DNA of 64,000 nucleotides from Salvator merianae (taxonomy: Eukaryota > Chordata > Lepidosauria > Squamata > Teiidae). Made by a program: the position numbers and the translations under genes. How positions within the stretch are numbered: the stretch's first letter is position 1; each line of letters opens with the position of its first letter. Location: contig QVOM02000042.1 of assembly GCA_003586115.2 (NCBI GenBank), positions 80,069,620-80,133,619 on the forward strand, in the 5' to 3' direction. Under the pieces are notes generated by a model. That model saw nothing but the letters and a program-made list of their open reading frames with translations. It was not told where the DNA came from and searched no databases. This document shows, one piece after another, positions 34,499-47,014 of the stretch.

Positions 34499-37400
34499 GT
34501 ATTTTATAGTCAGATTGTACCATACTGTCCTTCTCCACTGTAGTGATGGGAAAATGCTAGAAAGAATCTGCTTGTGCTGTAGGTTAATGACTGCTTGCCA
34601 TGCTGTGAGAACCCTAAATTATGACTTATCTTAACCATAGTTTGTCAGAAGATGACAGCTTGTTAGACTGTGGTTTGTAGTTGACCTGTTACACCAAATC
34701 AAAGTACACAGTAGCTAAGGTTTGGCAAGTTCTGATATCATGACAAGTTATAGTTAATATAAATTCTTTAACAGCCGTGTCATAGGAAGAAGGGAAAGCA
34801 TTATGTGCCTAACACTTGCTCTGATTTGTCTTACCCTCATAGCATTAAACATGGCTTAGATAGATGGGTCCCCAATCTGGTGTTAACTCCATCACTTCCA
34901 ACCACCACATCTAGTGAACAGAAATTAAGAGAACTGGAAACATCTAGAAATTAATAGATTGAGGAAGCGTCATTTAGCATTGTTCGTGAATCAGCTCAGA
35001 CCAGGCCCATTCATTCTCTTGCCCTCACCAATAACATCTTGGTAGTGAAACATAAAATCCTTCGCAAAATTCAGAATTATATTCACAATTTTAATAATCT
35101 ACTTTGAGCATCATTGAGGAAAAGTAACCATAAATGTAAAGCTTGCAATATGCCTTGGCCTTTGTCTGAAGACAGTTTTCATCTTCCCTTTCAGGTACCA
35201 TTGTCATCATTTTAGTCAGTTCATTTTAAATACGGTCTAATATTTTTATTATTGTAACCTGCTGTGAACCTGCTGGGTATAGGGCAGGATAGAAATATAA
35301 ATAAAAATAAATATACAAAGTACTAATATTTAAAAATAATAACATTAATGTTGTATAATATGTGGAATCTTGATATATATGGTTTACCTGACTTTTAGAA
35401 TTTAGCTTTTCTTGCTGTAGAACTGTACTTTAGTAAACAATATACGTTCTTTGCCTAGAATGTATTAAATGTTTACGTTCTACTAATAGCTTAAATACAA
35501 TCTCTATGTACAAAGGTACCACCGTTATTATTTGATACCATTATTATTATTAATCAACTCATGACAGTGATTAAGATAAGAATGTTAAAACTAACATTAG
35601 CAGGGAAGAGGATACAAAATTCACCAGTATAGAGGACACAAAATCACCTGCAAGAACAATATTTAAGCAGTCATGCAGTCTCAACAGAACAGTAAGGACA
35701 AAGCTCCATTATCTTCTAAGAAAACCGACTCAAAGAGGCATGTCTTTGACTCATGACAAAATGAGATCAGGTTTAGAGGTAGGAGAGTATCCCTGGAAGT
35801 AGAATTTCATTATAGAGATGCAGCAGCTAAAATGTTCTGCTCATCTGCCAACCAAATGGAAGTGGAGTATGAAGGAGCACCTCCAATTTTGAAAGCAGAC
35901 ACAGGAAAAACAGGAAAAGAATTCATAGATTACTCTGTAATTTTTTTTAGAGGTTTCAGCTAAGCATGGATAACTAGTTAAATAACGAGTGCACACTTGA
36001 AAATGCTCTGTCAAGTCCCAGATAGCAGGTCTGAACAATCATTGTGTATTAATATAGTTGTCCCTTATATAATTCTGTGGTTCTGTTTCTGGAAACCATT
36101 GTGTTATGTATTCCACTGTAAAGAAAAGCAGTGCAACTGCTCTATATAGCTTAGGTTTTCAATTACCAGCAGTTTCTTGCATAACACAGGCTGGCATGGC
36201 ATGGTTCCATGTTGTGCAAGACAAACCTCAGGTTGCTTCCCGCATGTAAGTGAAACTCTGCTAGTGGCATAATGTTATTAAAGGGGCAACTGTAGCTGAA
36301 TAGCATGACATTTCTGAACAAGTGCTTAAGGATAAAGGATGCACATTGTATTTCTCTGTATAATTACAGCTTACTGCTAGGATCTGATTAGAAGCAAGTG
36401 CTGCATTGACTTTACATCCGAGAAGCTTCTTAGAGAAATAGGAAAAAAATGTTAAAATGCAGTGCTAAAGTTTAATACACACAAGGAAAATTCTTGAAGT
36501 ACTTTGGACTTTACTGGGAAGGGAGTGGAAATGTCACCAAAGATAAAAGGAGCAATGTGTCATAACAAGTTGGCTAAAGAAATTCGAAATTGTAATAGAA
36601 CATGGGCAGCTGGAAACTTTCTTGAAGCACTTGAGTTGTGTATCTAATTTTAATTAGAAGTAACAGACAGGAAAGTATTTGCAACAGACCAGCTTGCCAT
36701 GTTTATTTGGAAACTTATTCATTGATTATCTTCAGTATTTTCATTTATTTATTAAAGTTAAAACTCTTGATTTATTTCAGACGTTGATTCTGGAATTTAG
36801 GATAGATATTTTCAGAACTGTTCTGTCATTTTTCTGCTCAGAAACAAATAATAGTAATGGAAACCTAGATCTTGACTCACTTTGTTGTTTACTAGACTTG
36901 GATTTGTGAGTTGATAAAAGAAGTCTAGTCATATGAATCTATGATTCCCAGAAATCCTGAAGCTTATACTGATTTTATGTTGGAGCTCAGATTTCACCAG
37001 TCAACTGACCAGTTAAATATTGTCAGTTGTCTAGTCAATTGTCAGGCTGTTACTTGACCACAATCAAATAGTATAAAATAATCTGTGAGAACCTGTGAGA
37101 CCTGATCCATGAACTGTCCCTGGTATTAGGCCATTGCATAGGGGCAGCAATGACCTTGCTTCACAGGCAAACCATGGGTTGTAGTGTGCATAAAACCCGA
37201 GTACAATCTTCCTAGCCCTCGCTAGTGGCTTATGCTATGACTTGTAAACTGATTAGATCATATTTGAAGCCTACTGAGGGCTTTTCATGCTTTATCTCCA
37301 AGCACTGCAATGCAGTATACACTTTTTTCCAGTTTGTTCAGGCCTCTGCCAGCCAAAAGTGGATTAGGAATGTATGGAGTGCTTTGTGGTCAAGGATCAG

Positions 37401-38380
37401 AAATAGCTGCGAAAGTCTGTCAGATCATATGTCATTGTTAAGAGAATGGTCCTGTTCACAATAAACTATGTAGAATTCATACATGACTTCAAAATGCCTG
37501 AGTGTTGTAGTGTTCTTCCCGGTTCTGAGTGTCACAAAGAGACGACGTGATTGCAGTCTTCAAGTACATGGTACACATTTGTTTTTTAGAGGATAGGGCT
37601 AGGCCACATGTGTGGAAATTACAGGTAAGCATGTCACAGTTGCAAGTAGCTTTCTGTTGGTAAGTGTTATTTGAGAGTGGAAGTAATGAGCTGTCCTTAA
37701 GAAGATAGTAATTTGTTAGGGTTATTGTTACTATATACCTGAATGGAACAGAAGCAAACATCTTCTACATCTTTTCTGACTCTGCAATTCTGAGGCTCTC
37801 AATATGAATCTCCTGTATGATTGGAACTCAGAGAGAATTTGCATTTGGCCAGTGAGTGAGTATCATACAAAGTCAACATTTGGTGTAAAGTGGCTGAAAC
37901 AGTATTCTCACATTTAATACAGGAAAGGAAGTTGGTTATCTGAACACACTACTTTGTGTTTTACCTACCCAAACTTCAGGACCTCAATTCTCTGTTTCAT
38001 GTCTGCTCAAACCTATGGGCAATTCTGAATGCCCCAGCACTAAGCAGCTTTGCAAAGGAATTTTAAAATGTACTGCACTGGAGTCTGGTCCTGCTATTAT
38101 ACAGAGTGAGGAAGGGACTAAAGTAGCAGTTGCTTGATGGTAGTTGAGAGCAAGGCTGTTATCTGATAGTCTTATAGTTACAGGGATATGCGTGTGTGAC
38201 TTGAGTATCACATGCATATTTATTCTTGTCACACACATCCCATCACAGAGTTGCAGGAAGAATAGGAAAACTAGAGTGTGAGATTCTGCATTTTCAGAGC
38301 ACCTTAGTAGTACTCCCTCCCTGCTGTGCTGGATCTGGCATCATAGGATGGATGCCTGTCATCAGCACTACTGTAAAGCA
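34499..38380. other. Long AT-rich intronic sequence
   Basis: About 3.9 kb without supportable genes. It contains one L2/SINE-like 3' tail (35235-35312) and scattered microsatellite-like AT stretches. Confidence 0.4.
35235..35312 (+). mobile_element. L2-type 3' tail remnant (LINE or SINE)
   Basis: TTGTAACCTGCTGTGAACC...GGGCAGGATAGAAATATAAATAAAAATAAAT resembles the conserved L2 3' end. It is too short to say whether it derives from the LINE or from a SINE sharing that tail. Confidence 0.5.
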
Positions 38381-38384
38381 ATGA

Positions 38385-38701
38385 AGCAACTAGAACCAGG
38401 GGTTACTCCATGAAGCTGGTGGACAAGAAAATTAAGAATGACAAGGGGAAGTATTTGTTTCACCCAGCGCTTCATTGGTCTCTGGAATTTACTATCAGGG
38501 GAAGTGGTGACAGCCACTAGCCTAAATGACTTTAGGAAGGGAATGGACAAATTCATGGTAGACAATGACTACTAGAATGAATGCCTAGGTACTGCTTCCA
38601 AATTGGAAAGATAGTCAGGATGCCTCTAAAGGCCATTTGCAGAGAGTCAAGAGCTGCTGAGGATTTCACCCTCATCTTCTGCTGAGAATGCCCAGAAACA
38701 A
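38385..38701 (+). mobile_element. CR1 copy A, left part (3' UTR)
   Basis: Reverse complement of the same 3' UTR seen at 23.9 kb: GTGGTGACAGCCACTAGCC, TTTAGGAAGGGAATGGACAAA, then GAATGCCCAGAAACAA. It breaks off exactly where copy B begins and resumes at 39641. Confidence 0.85.
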
Positions 38702-39640
38702 AGAGTGGGGTGCTGTTCAACATTTTTATAAATGATCTGGATGAGGGAGTTGAGGGGACACTGATCAAATTTGCAGAGGACACAAAGCTAGGAGGGGTTG
38801 CTAACACTAGGGAGGAGAAGGAGAAGATTCAAAATGATCTGGACAAGCTTGAACAGTGGGTTGAAACTAACAGAATGACATGTAACACGGAGAAATGCAA
38901 AGTTTTACATCTGGGTAAGAAAAATGACAATATCCAATACAGAATGGGAGGAATCTTGCTGAGCAGCAGCACATGTGAAAAGGATCTGGGTGTACTAGTA
39001 GATCACAGATTAAACATGAGTCATCAGTGTGATGCAGCTGCAAAAAAGGCAAACACCATCCTGGGGTGTATCAAGAGGAGCATAGAGTCTAGATCAAGAG
39101 AAGTAATTATTCCTCTTTACTCTACCTTGGTCAGACCTCATCTGGAGTATTGTGTCCAGTTCTGGGCACCCCAATTTAAAAAAGACATTGACAAACTGGA
39201 ACAAGTTCAAAGAAGCACGACCAAAATGGTGAGTGGTCTGCAAACCATGTCCTACGAGGAACGGTTAAAGGGTGTAGGAATGTTTAGCCTGCAGAAGAGA
39301 AGACTGAGAGGAGACACGATAGCTGTTTTCAAGTATCTGAAGGGCTGCCACAGTGCAGAGGGATTGGCCCTATTCTCACTTGCACAAGAAGGAAAGACTA
39401 GAAACAATGGTATGAAACTTCAAGGGGCTAAATATTAGAAAAAACTTTCTGACAGTAAGGGCAATCAGTCATTGGAACAGGTTACCACAGGAAGTGGTGG
39501 GCTCTCCTTCGCTGGAGTTCTTCAAGGAGAGGCTGGACGGATATCTGTCTGGGATGGTTTAATGAATCCTGCATTGAGCAGGGTGTTGGATTCAGTGGTC
39601 CTGGAGATCCCTTCCAGCTCTAAGATTCTGTGATTCTATG
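38702..39640 (+). mobile_element. CR1 copy B nested inside copy A
   Basis: A CR1 of a different subfamily, 5'-truncated in the RT. The open frame at 38710-39438 gives LFNIFINDLDEGVEGTLIKF, FAEDTKLGG (degraded YADD), CEKDLGVLVDHRLNMSHQCD, IIPLYSTLVRPHLEYCVQFW and RRLRGDTIAVFKYLKG. This is the RT palm to C-terminal part of CR1 ORF2 and remains open for 242 codons. The 3' end is AAGATTCTGTGATTCTATG, the classic CR1 8-mer tail. Confidence 0.9.
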
Positions 39641-39720
39641 CACCAATGTGTGAGACGGGATGTTGGACTAGATGTGTTGTGGCCTGATCTGGCAAGGCTT
39701 CTCTTATGCTCTTATACCTG
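39641..39720 (+). mobile_element. CR1 copy A, right part (3' end)
   Basis: TGTTGGACTAGATGTGTTG, GATCTGGCAAGGCTTCTCTT and ATGCTCTTAT match the reverse complement of the terminal ~80 bp of the CR1 copies at 23861 and 24451. This completes copy A after the insertion of copy B. Confidence 0.85.
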
Positions 39721-41595
39721 TATGGCACATGGCATGATCTGGAGATACAGCTGTGACAGATCACTCAGGGCTATTGTTTTAGGAACAAGACAATCATGTG
39801 CTCCAGCAGCCATGCGGTCACAGCCCCGGTGTGAGATGGAGGAGGATAGACCTATGACCTGCCTTTCATCCCTTGACATAGCCAGTGCTTTCTGCTACAG
39901 GTTGGGTAAAGGATGCTGTTGCAGTGCCTACATTAACATAGGTTTCAACAGCCAACTTTCAGTTCCTGTGCATAATTGAGGATGCCATTGTATTGTTTTA
40001 GTGCAGCAGAAATGTAACTTGACATGGCCCTCAGTCGTTAGCCAGCTTGCAACCGTGTTCCTCTTGTTTGGTGCATAGATGGCTTGTTTTTGTTTTAAAG
40101 CTTCAAAAGTCTTCATTGCCATCCTTTCTTGCCAGAAGTGATTAGATTTGAAAGTCATTTGGTAGGAATTTCTAATACTATTTTTTATAAAAGGATTTCC
40201 TTTGCTTTTCATGTCTCCCTTTGCCTAGAAAGGCATTGAAACATATTACTGATACACTTAAATAACATCAACATTTGACATTCTCCTGGTTGACATGTTT
40301 TTTGTATGTTTAATTTACTTTTTTTTTTTTTGTCAAATGGGATAAGAGAAACAGCAAATAAAAATACATTACCTACCTTAGGCTCGTTTCCCCTGTTTCT
40401 TGTCATTTTAGTGCAGTTGTTTTTAAGAAGCGATAACTATTACAGTGTCAGCCCTTTATATTGGGGGGAGAACAGCAGGGTGCTGAAGATACTTATCTAT
40501 CAGCAGCTGATAAGGCATCATCGAGGAAGTAAATAGATGGTGTTTCAGCTGCAGGGCTTTGGCAGATAAAACCTGCCCTTGTTATGAGGAGAAATTACTC
40601 CTGCCTGATGCATGCTGTTGTCTCTGAGCTGAGCACCCCCAGCCTCTGACACTGCTGTGACAGGGCTACTGATTACAGCCTGGGCCCACATTAGACAGAA
40701 GATGCAGAGCAATTTATTCTCTCTTCTCTCTCTCTCCCTCCACCCTCACCCCCATGAACCATTAGAGCTGCAATAATAAAGCCTTTCATTACATAAATTT
40801 AGGAGGAGGAGGAACACCCTTCCCCCTTCTTTTTGTACTTGTCATCTTTAGTAATTTACGTTTAATGAAGGCCTTGAATATGCCTTAAATTACATCTCAG
40901 CTGATGGACAGAGTTGGCTTACAGTTGAGTGGTCCAAAATAACTAAAAAGAAGATGAAACAATAATTATTCTGGGATTGTCATTCTGCAACTGTAGAGTT
41001 TGCAAAGGGACTTTAGCATGCAGTGTTCTTAAGAATCTTGCTGGGTTACACAGAAACAGCATAATCCCAACCGCATTTATTCAGAAGTAAAATCTGCTGT
41101 GTTCAGTAGTGTTTACTCCTGAGCAAACAAGGCAAGATTAGCAGCGTGTGTCTCCTAATGTATTCAACATGAACATGTTCTGGAGAAAAGTGATTTCCAC
41201 TGTTGAATTTCTTAAGGCATTTCCTATGTCTTTTCTCTTTGGGAAACACTTTCCCTATCAGCTGAGGAACCCACACATATCTATTTTGGAGACTTTATTT
41301 TTGCATGTTTGTCGGTTTATGCTGCCTTTCATGAAGGGATCCCCAGCTAGGCACATGATTCCAGGGGGTTCTGAGACATGACAAGTATTGCATAGACCTA
41401 GATTACAGTCATTCTGAAGGTGTATGAAACTACATAAACCAACTGTGCATCCCAGGAGGCAAACACCTCAAGGAATGTCTAATTGAGCAACCTTGAGTTC
41501 CATAAAACATCTTTTGAACCATTCTTAGAGCTTAACCACCTAAGAAGCTTGAATGGCACCTTAAGAGGTATAATTGAATGAATGGCATTGTGTGA
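39721..41595. other. Intronic sequence, includes a candidate conserved block
   Basis: No gene is visible. The stretch 40490-40900 is discussed separately as a candidate regulatory block. Confidence 0.4.
40490..40900. promoter_or_regulatory. Candidate conserved noncoding element in SHB intron 1
   Basis: High-complexity, repeat-free sequence in an otherwise repeat-rich intron. It has E-boxes (CAGCTG), GATAAGG/AGATAA motifs and clustered AT-core homeodomain-like sites (TAATTTACGTTTAATGAAGG, TTCATTACATAAATTTAG). This is inference from texture only, and no alignment could be made. Confidence 0.25.
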
Positions 41596-41599
41596 TGTT

Positions 41600-43545
41600 A
41601 AGAACATAGGTATATAAGAACATGTGAGGGGTCTTGCTGGATCAGGCCGCAGCCCATGTAACCCAGCATCCTTCTTCACACAGTGGCCCCCCAATTGCTT
41701 CTGGGCATTCTAAAGCACAAGACAAAGGCAAAACTTTCATCTGCTCTTGACTCCCTACAAATGACCTTTAAAGCATTCTGCCTGTCTTCCCAACCTGGAG
41801 GTGGTACTTGGGCATTCATTCTAGTAGCCATTGATACACCTGACCTCCATGAATTTGTGTAACCCTTTCTTAAAGCTGTCTAGGCTAGTTGCTATCACCA
41901 CTTCTTCTGGAAGTAAATTCCATAGACCTATGGCTCTGAGTGAAAATACTTCTCCTTGTCAGTCCTGACTCTCTTGCCATCAGCTTCATGGAGTAGTTCC
42001 TGGTTTTAGTGTTGTTGATAAAGAAAATAATTTTCTCTGTCTACCTTTTCCACCCATATGATTTGCTTACTTTCATCAGGTCACCTCTTAAATGCCGCTT
42101 TTCAAGGCTGAAGCAGTCTAGACGGTCACAGCCTAATTTCATTAGGGAGATGTTCCATGCCTTGATCATTCTTGTTGCCCTTTTCTGCACTTTTTCCAAT
42201 TCCGCAATATTCTTTATGAGGTGTGATGACCAGAATTGTACAGAATGTTCCAAATGTGGCCTCACCATAGATTTATGAAGAGGCACAATGATGTTTACTG
42301 ACTTATTTTCTATTACCTTCCTAATTATCCCTAGCATTGAATTTGCTTTTTTTTTTACTGCTGCGGCGCACTGGGTTGATACTTTCATTGAGCTGTACAC
42401 CAGAATCCTAAAATCCCTTTCCTAGTCTGTCACAAAATGCTCAACTCCTTTCAGTTTATAAGCGTTATTGGTTCTTTGTCCTAATGTGCATTACTTTGCA
42501 CTTGCTAAGTTTGAAGTGCATTTGCCACTTTGTTGCTCACTCAAACAATCTCAAGCGATCCCTCTGGAGCTCTTTACAGTCTCTTTCAGTTTTTATTGCC
42601 CTGAACAATTTAGTGCTATAAAAAACTTTGCTATCTCACTACTTACCCCTACTGTTAGATCATTTATGAATAAATTAAAAAGCTCAGCTTCCAATACTGA
42701 ACCTTGGGGGACCCCACTTCTCACCTCGCTCCACTCTGGGAACTGACCATTTATTACTGCTTTCTGTTTCCTGTCCTTTAGTCAGTTACCAGTCCAGTGC
42801 AGCAGCTGTCCTTTTATTTCATGCCTGATGAGTTTCTTCAGGAGCCTTTTTTTTTAGGTACTTTGTCAAAAAGCTTCTGAAAGGCCAGATAGACAATTTC
42901 AACTGGATTACCTTTATCCATATGCTTATTAGCATGCTCAAAGAATTCTAACAAGTTAGTAAGGCAAGATTTACTTTTGCAGAAGCCATGCTAATTTTCC
43001 TTTATCAATGCTTGCCTCCTCTATGTGCATACTAATTTTATCCTTAATGTTGGTTTCCATTACTTTACCTGGAACAGATGTTAAGCTGACTGGTCTGTAA
43101 TTTCCTGGATCACCCCTGAATCCTGTTTTGAAGATTGTTGTTACATTTGCTATCCTCCAGTCTTCAGGTACAGAGCCCAATCTTAGGGAAAATTATATAT
43201 TTTGGCTAGAAGATCAACCGTTTCAGTTCTTCTAGAACTTTCAGATGAATGCCATCTGGTCCCACTGATTTGTTAGCATTTAGTTTATTAAGACATGTGA
43301 AGCCCTCTACCTTGGTTACCTATATTTGGTTTAATTTTTCTGACTCCCTCCACTTCATTTAGCCTCTTTGCTGTCTCAATATCCTTTCTGTCCATTGTCA
43401 TCTAATGGTCCAGCTGCTTTTCTGGTTGGATTCCTACTTCTGATGTACTTAAAGAAGTTCTCCTCAAAATTATTCTTAGCATTCCCGATCGTTGCCTTGC
43501 ATTTGTTCTGCCAGAATTTATGTTCCTTCCTGATCTTCTCATTAG
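41600..43545 (-). mobile_element. CR1 LINE, 5'-truncated
   Basis: Minus-strand CR1 of the same family as 24451-28470, collinear over about 1.9 kb but more diverged. The 3' end is at about 41600. ORF2 blocks are visible at 42041-42400 (MLGIIRKVIENKSVNIIVPL, MVRPHLEHSVQFW) and 42971-43180 (SVPEDWRIANVTTIFK, NYRPVSLTSVPGKVMET). The active-site segment between them is damaged. It ends on the right within the endonuclease-RT linker, at the region equivalent to about 26470 of the larger copy. Confidence 0.88.
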
Positions 43546-44980
43546 GAGATATATCTCACATATAAACTTGCAGCCTAAACTAGACTGTGTTTGAATTAGA
43601 GCTTTTGAGCTGAAAGTGGAATTTTATTTCATTTGTTTTCTGTGATGTGTTTAAAATGGATGTGAACCAAAATATTATTCAGTAACCTGTAAGAATACTT
43701 TGGTTTATCTTTCATTCCACATTTATAGCTGATGATAGCAATCAATTAATTTTGATTTTTGTGTTTTTTTACAGAAGGCATCCTATGATCTAGGATGGAA
43801 ATATGATTGATCTGGTTCTGCCCAGTAATAGGAAGTTCATCTAGAACTGTGGCAATGTACAGGGAATCTGGCTAGAACTTCAGCTGCTGATTTGGCACTT
43901 GGCCAGCATGGTGTGACAGATACCATCCCATTGTCAACTCAGCCAAAAAGGGGTGCCCTGAGATTTTCCTGCTGTTGGGGAAGGCCATGCCTTTTGCGGT
44001 TTAGGGTGGGAGAAGCTACCTCTGGAGCAGGTCATGTATCTGCCCTGCCCCCCCCCACCGTGACCAAAGGTCATCCTTAATAACAGGTGTGGGTGTAGCC
44101 AATATATTAGGCATTGACAGTTTTACCACTTCTGTGTGCGCGCACTGTTCTAGGAAGCAAATACACACCAGTTCTATACTGCCTTTCCAAAGAAAACTGC
44201 TCAAAGTGGTTTACAGCAAAAGAAAAAAAACCCACTATAATATAAGCAATACAAAATATATTATTAAATTCAAAAATGCATGCAATATAGGAAAAAAACA
44301 AAGTTCATTCCATGAAAAATTCTGTGTAGTCTCTTTTGTGTGTAGTAGAAATCAATGGGACCAAACAAAAATCAAGGCAAAGCTGCAGCTTTATTATTTA
44401 CTAGTGCATTAGGGCAACTGTGCCATTAATCAAAAACAATGGAGTCGCACATTTTGGTTATCAAAACAAAGCTTATATAGAATAATACAAAATGAACAAA
44501 GTATAATAGGCATGATTCAGGCATACATATTCATACTCTTGACCAATTACATTCAAAAATATAAAGAAAGTGTAATATCGTAACTGGATAGAGTAGGGCC
44601 TCAAACAAACTGATAAGAAGTCAAACTAGAACAAAGAACTTTCTCTACTTCAAGGCTAACTTCTTCTGCTACTAAATTCATCTTATCTATTTGTTCCCAG
44701 CACTGCATACTGAGCTGTGCACATTCTGCTTTTAGCTCAAGTTGAAATGCACTCTGTATATTGTTCCAAACTCCCATAATCCTCCTCACAAAACTCCATT
44801 TGGCTTCACAGCCCTGACAATGGCGTGCAAAAATTACTCAGGAAAATGCACTGGACTGTGTTTAGTAACTATGGAATGGGCAATAGGTCTACAGACAGTA
44901 CCTTCTTCAACTAGAACAAACACCACTGTGAAAATATGTGTTGATGAGGAATATTTGATACACATACTTTAAGGGACAAA
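43546..44980. other. Intronic sequence
   Basis: No gene. It holds one L2-type tail remnant (44165-44215). Otherwise unremarkable. Confidence 0.4.
44165..44215 (-). mobile_element. L2-type 3' tail remnant
   Basis: The minus-strand read GCTGTAAACCACTTTGAGCA...AAAGGCAGTATAGAA resembles the L2 3' end. Short fragment. Confidence 0.45.
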
Positions 44981-45161
44981 GGCCCTTTCTGCACTTGACC
45001 ATATTCCAGATTATATCTTGGAATAGGGATCTGCCACATGCATGCTACCTATGAACTATGGCAGGCCCCACCTGGGACCTGCTATAATCTGCACTAGCGT
45101 GTGGATAGCAAGTCCCTGTTCTGGGATATAGTCCAAAATAAAGCCAAGTGCAGAAAGGGCC
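44981..45161. mobile_element. 181-bp MITE with perfect 17-bp TIRs
   Basis: Starts GGCCCTTTCTGCACTTG and ends in its exact reverse complement (45145-45161). The flanks are AAA on both sides (44978-44980, 45162-45164), which fits a 3-bp target duplication. Further inward the two halves remain partly complementary (ATATTCCAGATTATATCTTG versus its counterpart). It has no coding capacity, so it is a non-autonomous cut-and-paste element. The GGCC-start and 3-bp duplication suggest a PIF/Harbinger type, but this is not certain. Confidence 0.88.
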
Positions 45162-45725
45162 AAAGTGACTTGTAACTGAACATTTCAAGAGAATCTTAGG
45201 CAGTTACTGAAAATCTATACTCATCTGACAGTAAATTCCACTGACCACTGTGTGATTCCATTTGATTAGATATGTATAGATTTGTGCTGATAAAATGAAT
45301 GCAAGTATTTGAAGGTTCCTCGCTGATGAAATGGAATCGAGACTAAATATAGAGTGGGAAGTTTTATGATATTCTAAAACCCACATTATATCATAAATTC
45401 ATACTAGAGCTTATGTCTTTAGATAAATGATACTATTTCTAAGATGACAAATAAGCAGATAAGTGTTGTGAAGTACAGTATGTTTATACAGAGGGAGACA
45501 GAGCAAGAGAGAGTGCTAGTTTGTATTGACAAGAATCCCAGGGCCACGTAGCTCTGTAGTGGTAGCAGATAAGTTCTTCTTTTAGAGTTGAAATATAGAT
45601 GCCCTCTTATCACAGTGGTTAAATTAACAACACTGAAATCATTTAACATATTTAGACCTAGTAGCTTACATAAAATAAAAAGCTCAATAAAAGCTGTCTT
45701 GTTGAATAAGCTTGATTTAAATAAA

Positions 45726-46270
45726 GGCCTTTCTCCACGTGTTTTTAATCAGGATTAAGGACCCTCATAGAAACAACTGTAGGCCGCATAGATGTTCATG
45801 GCAATACAGATCTTTGCAGCCTCACCTCCCCCCTGGAACACTCCATCTGCTTTCAGTGGAGCATAATCCCAATCAGGAGGCTCCTGGTCAGGAATACTAG
45901 TAGTCATAATTGATCATGACTAGTGGGCAGATCAGGAACAAGGAGGGATACCGTGCAAAAGCATGCCTCCGCATTGGGGACTAAATGGAGACCGTTTTTG
46001 GCAGCATGCCAAATTGTGCCCCAGAATATATTCCCCAGAGATCCCAAGGCTAGGAATTTTTGTTCCTAACTCTTGGAGGTTTTGTGTCCAATCTTGAAGT
46101 GTGCACATGTGCTTTGAGGCCGTGGCACAACGGCGAGGACTGATTGGGATTAGTGCCATTGGTGCAGATGGTGCTGATTCCGTCCACGTCTTCCTGTGGT
46201 CGCGGTCAGTGGGCCAGGCTGTTCTAGACACACTGATTCTGGCTTCCTCCAGGTAGATGCAGAAAGGGCC
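45726..46270. mobile_element. Probable larger relative of the 181-bp MITE
   Basis: Starts GGCCTTTCTCCACGTG after AAA and ends TGCAGAAAGGGCC before AAG. The outer ends therefore match the 181-bp element's inverted repeats with one base missing and a few substitutions. The interior differs. It contains a 126-codon minus-strand open stretch without a recognisable domain. Confidence 0.5.
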
Positions 46271-47014
46271 AAGGATAAAATAACACAGCCACACAATCAG
46301 AAACAAAATCATCTTAATGTGGGTTGGAATAAGACAGCTTTACAGCACTTATGTAAAAGGGTCAACCACAATTGCTTCATGACAGCAGAAAAGCACCTTG
46401 AAGTACTGAGGCTACAATGATCAAAACTCTGCTTTCTAGCTGATGCTCTTCTAAACCAATTCTCCTCTCTCAAGGCATAAACAGCATGGACTGTTTTTTT
46501 CCTGATTAGTAGTATCTTTGGGGACTTGAATTCTTTGCAGAAGCTTGATTGTATCCCACTGTTTTTGTTTCACACATGTCACTATTATAGACATCTGTGC
46601 AGTAGGAGATTCTAGAGCAGACAGAATGTTCTTGTTTTTAGGTTTTATTTCTCTAAGGCTCAGTCTGGGGGAATCATAGTATGAATGACTGCAAATGAAA
46701 AACAACAACAGGGCAAGAAACCTGATTCCTCTGGAGCCTCTTTCATCAAGCCAGATAGAAGGAAATGAGCAACAGTGACCTATAATTTAGGAGTACAAGG
46801 CAAGTGAGGAGAGGGGTAACGTTCCAGACTCCAGGTGGAAGCCTTACTTTATCTCCACAAACCAACAGAGCCTTATCCCTTTCTCTGTCACCCTATAAAT
46901 CCAAACTGTGGGCCACAGAACAAGTCCAAATTTGAACCAGTGTTATTTTGTGGGATTTTGAGTAGCTGGAGACATTCTCAAAAGAAATCCCTTTCTTTCT
47001 TCCTTCTTTCTTAG
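46271..47014. other. Intron directly upstream of the SHB exon
   Basis: No repeats were recognised. It ends in a strong polypyrimidine tract (TTTCTTTCTTCCTTCTTTCTTAG) forming the acceptor of the exon. Confidence 0.6.

Noticed and set aside
38553..38807. 84-codon minus-strand frame
   Set aside because: Antisense shadow of the plus-strand CR1 copies A and B.
45932..46312. 126-codon minus-strand frame
   Set aside because: It lies across the end of the MITE-like element and has no recognisable motif.
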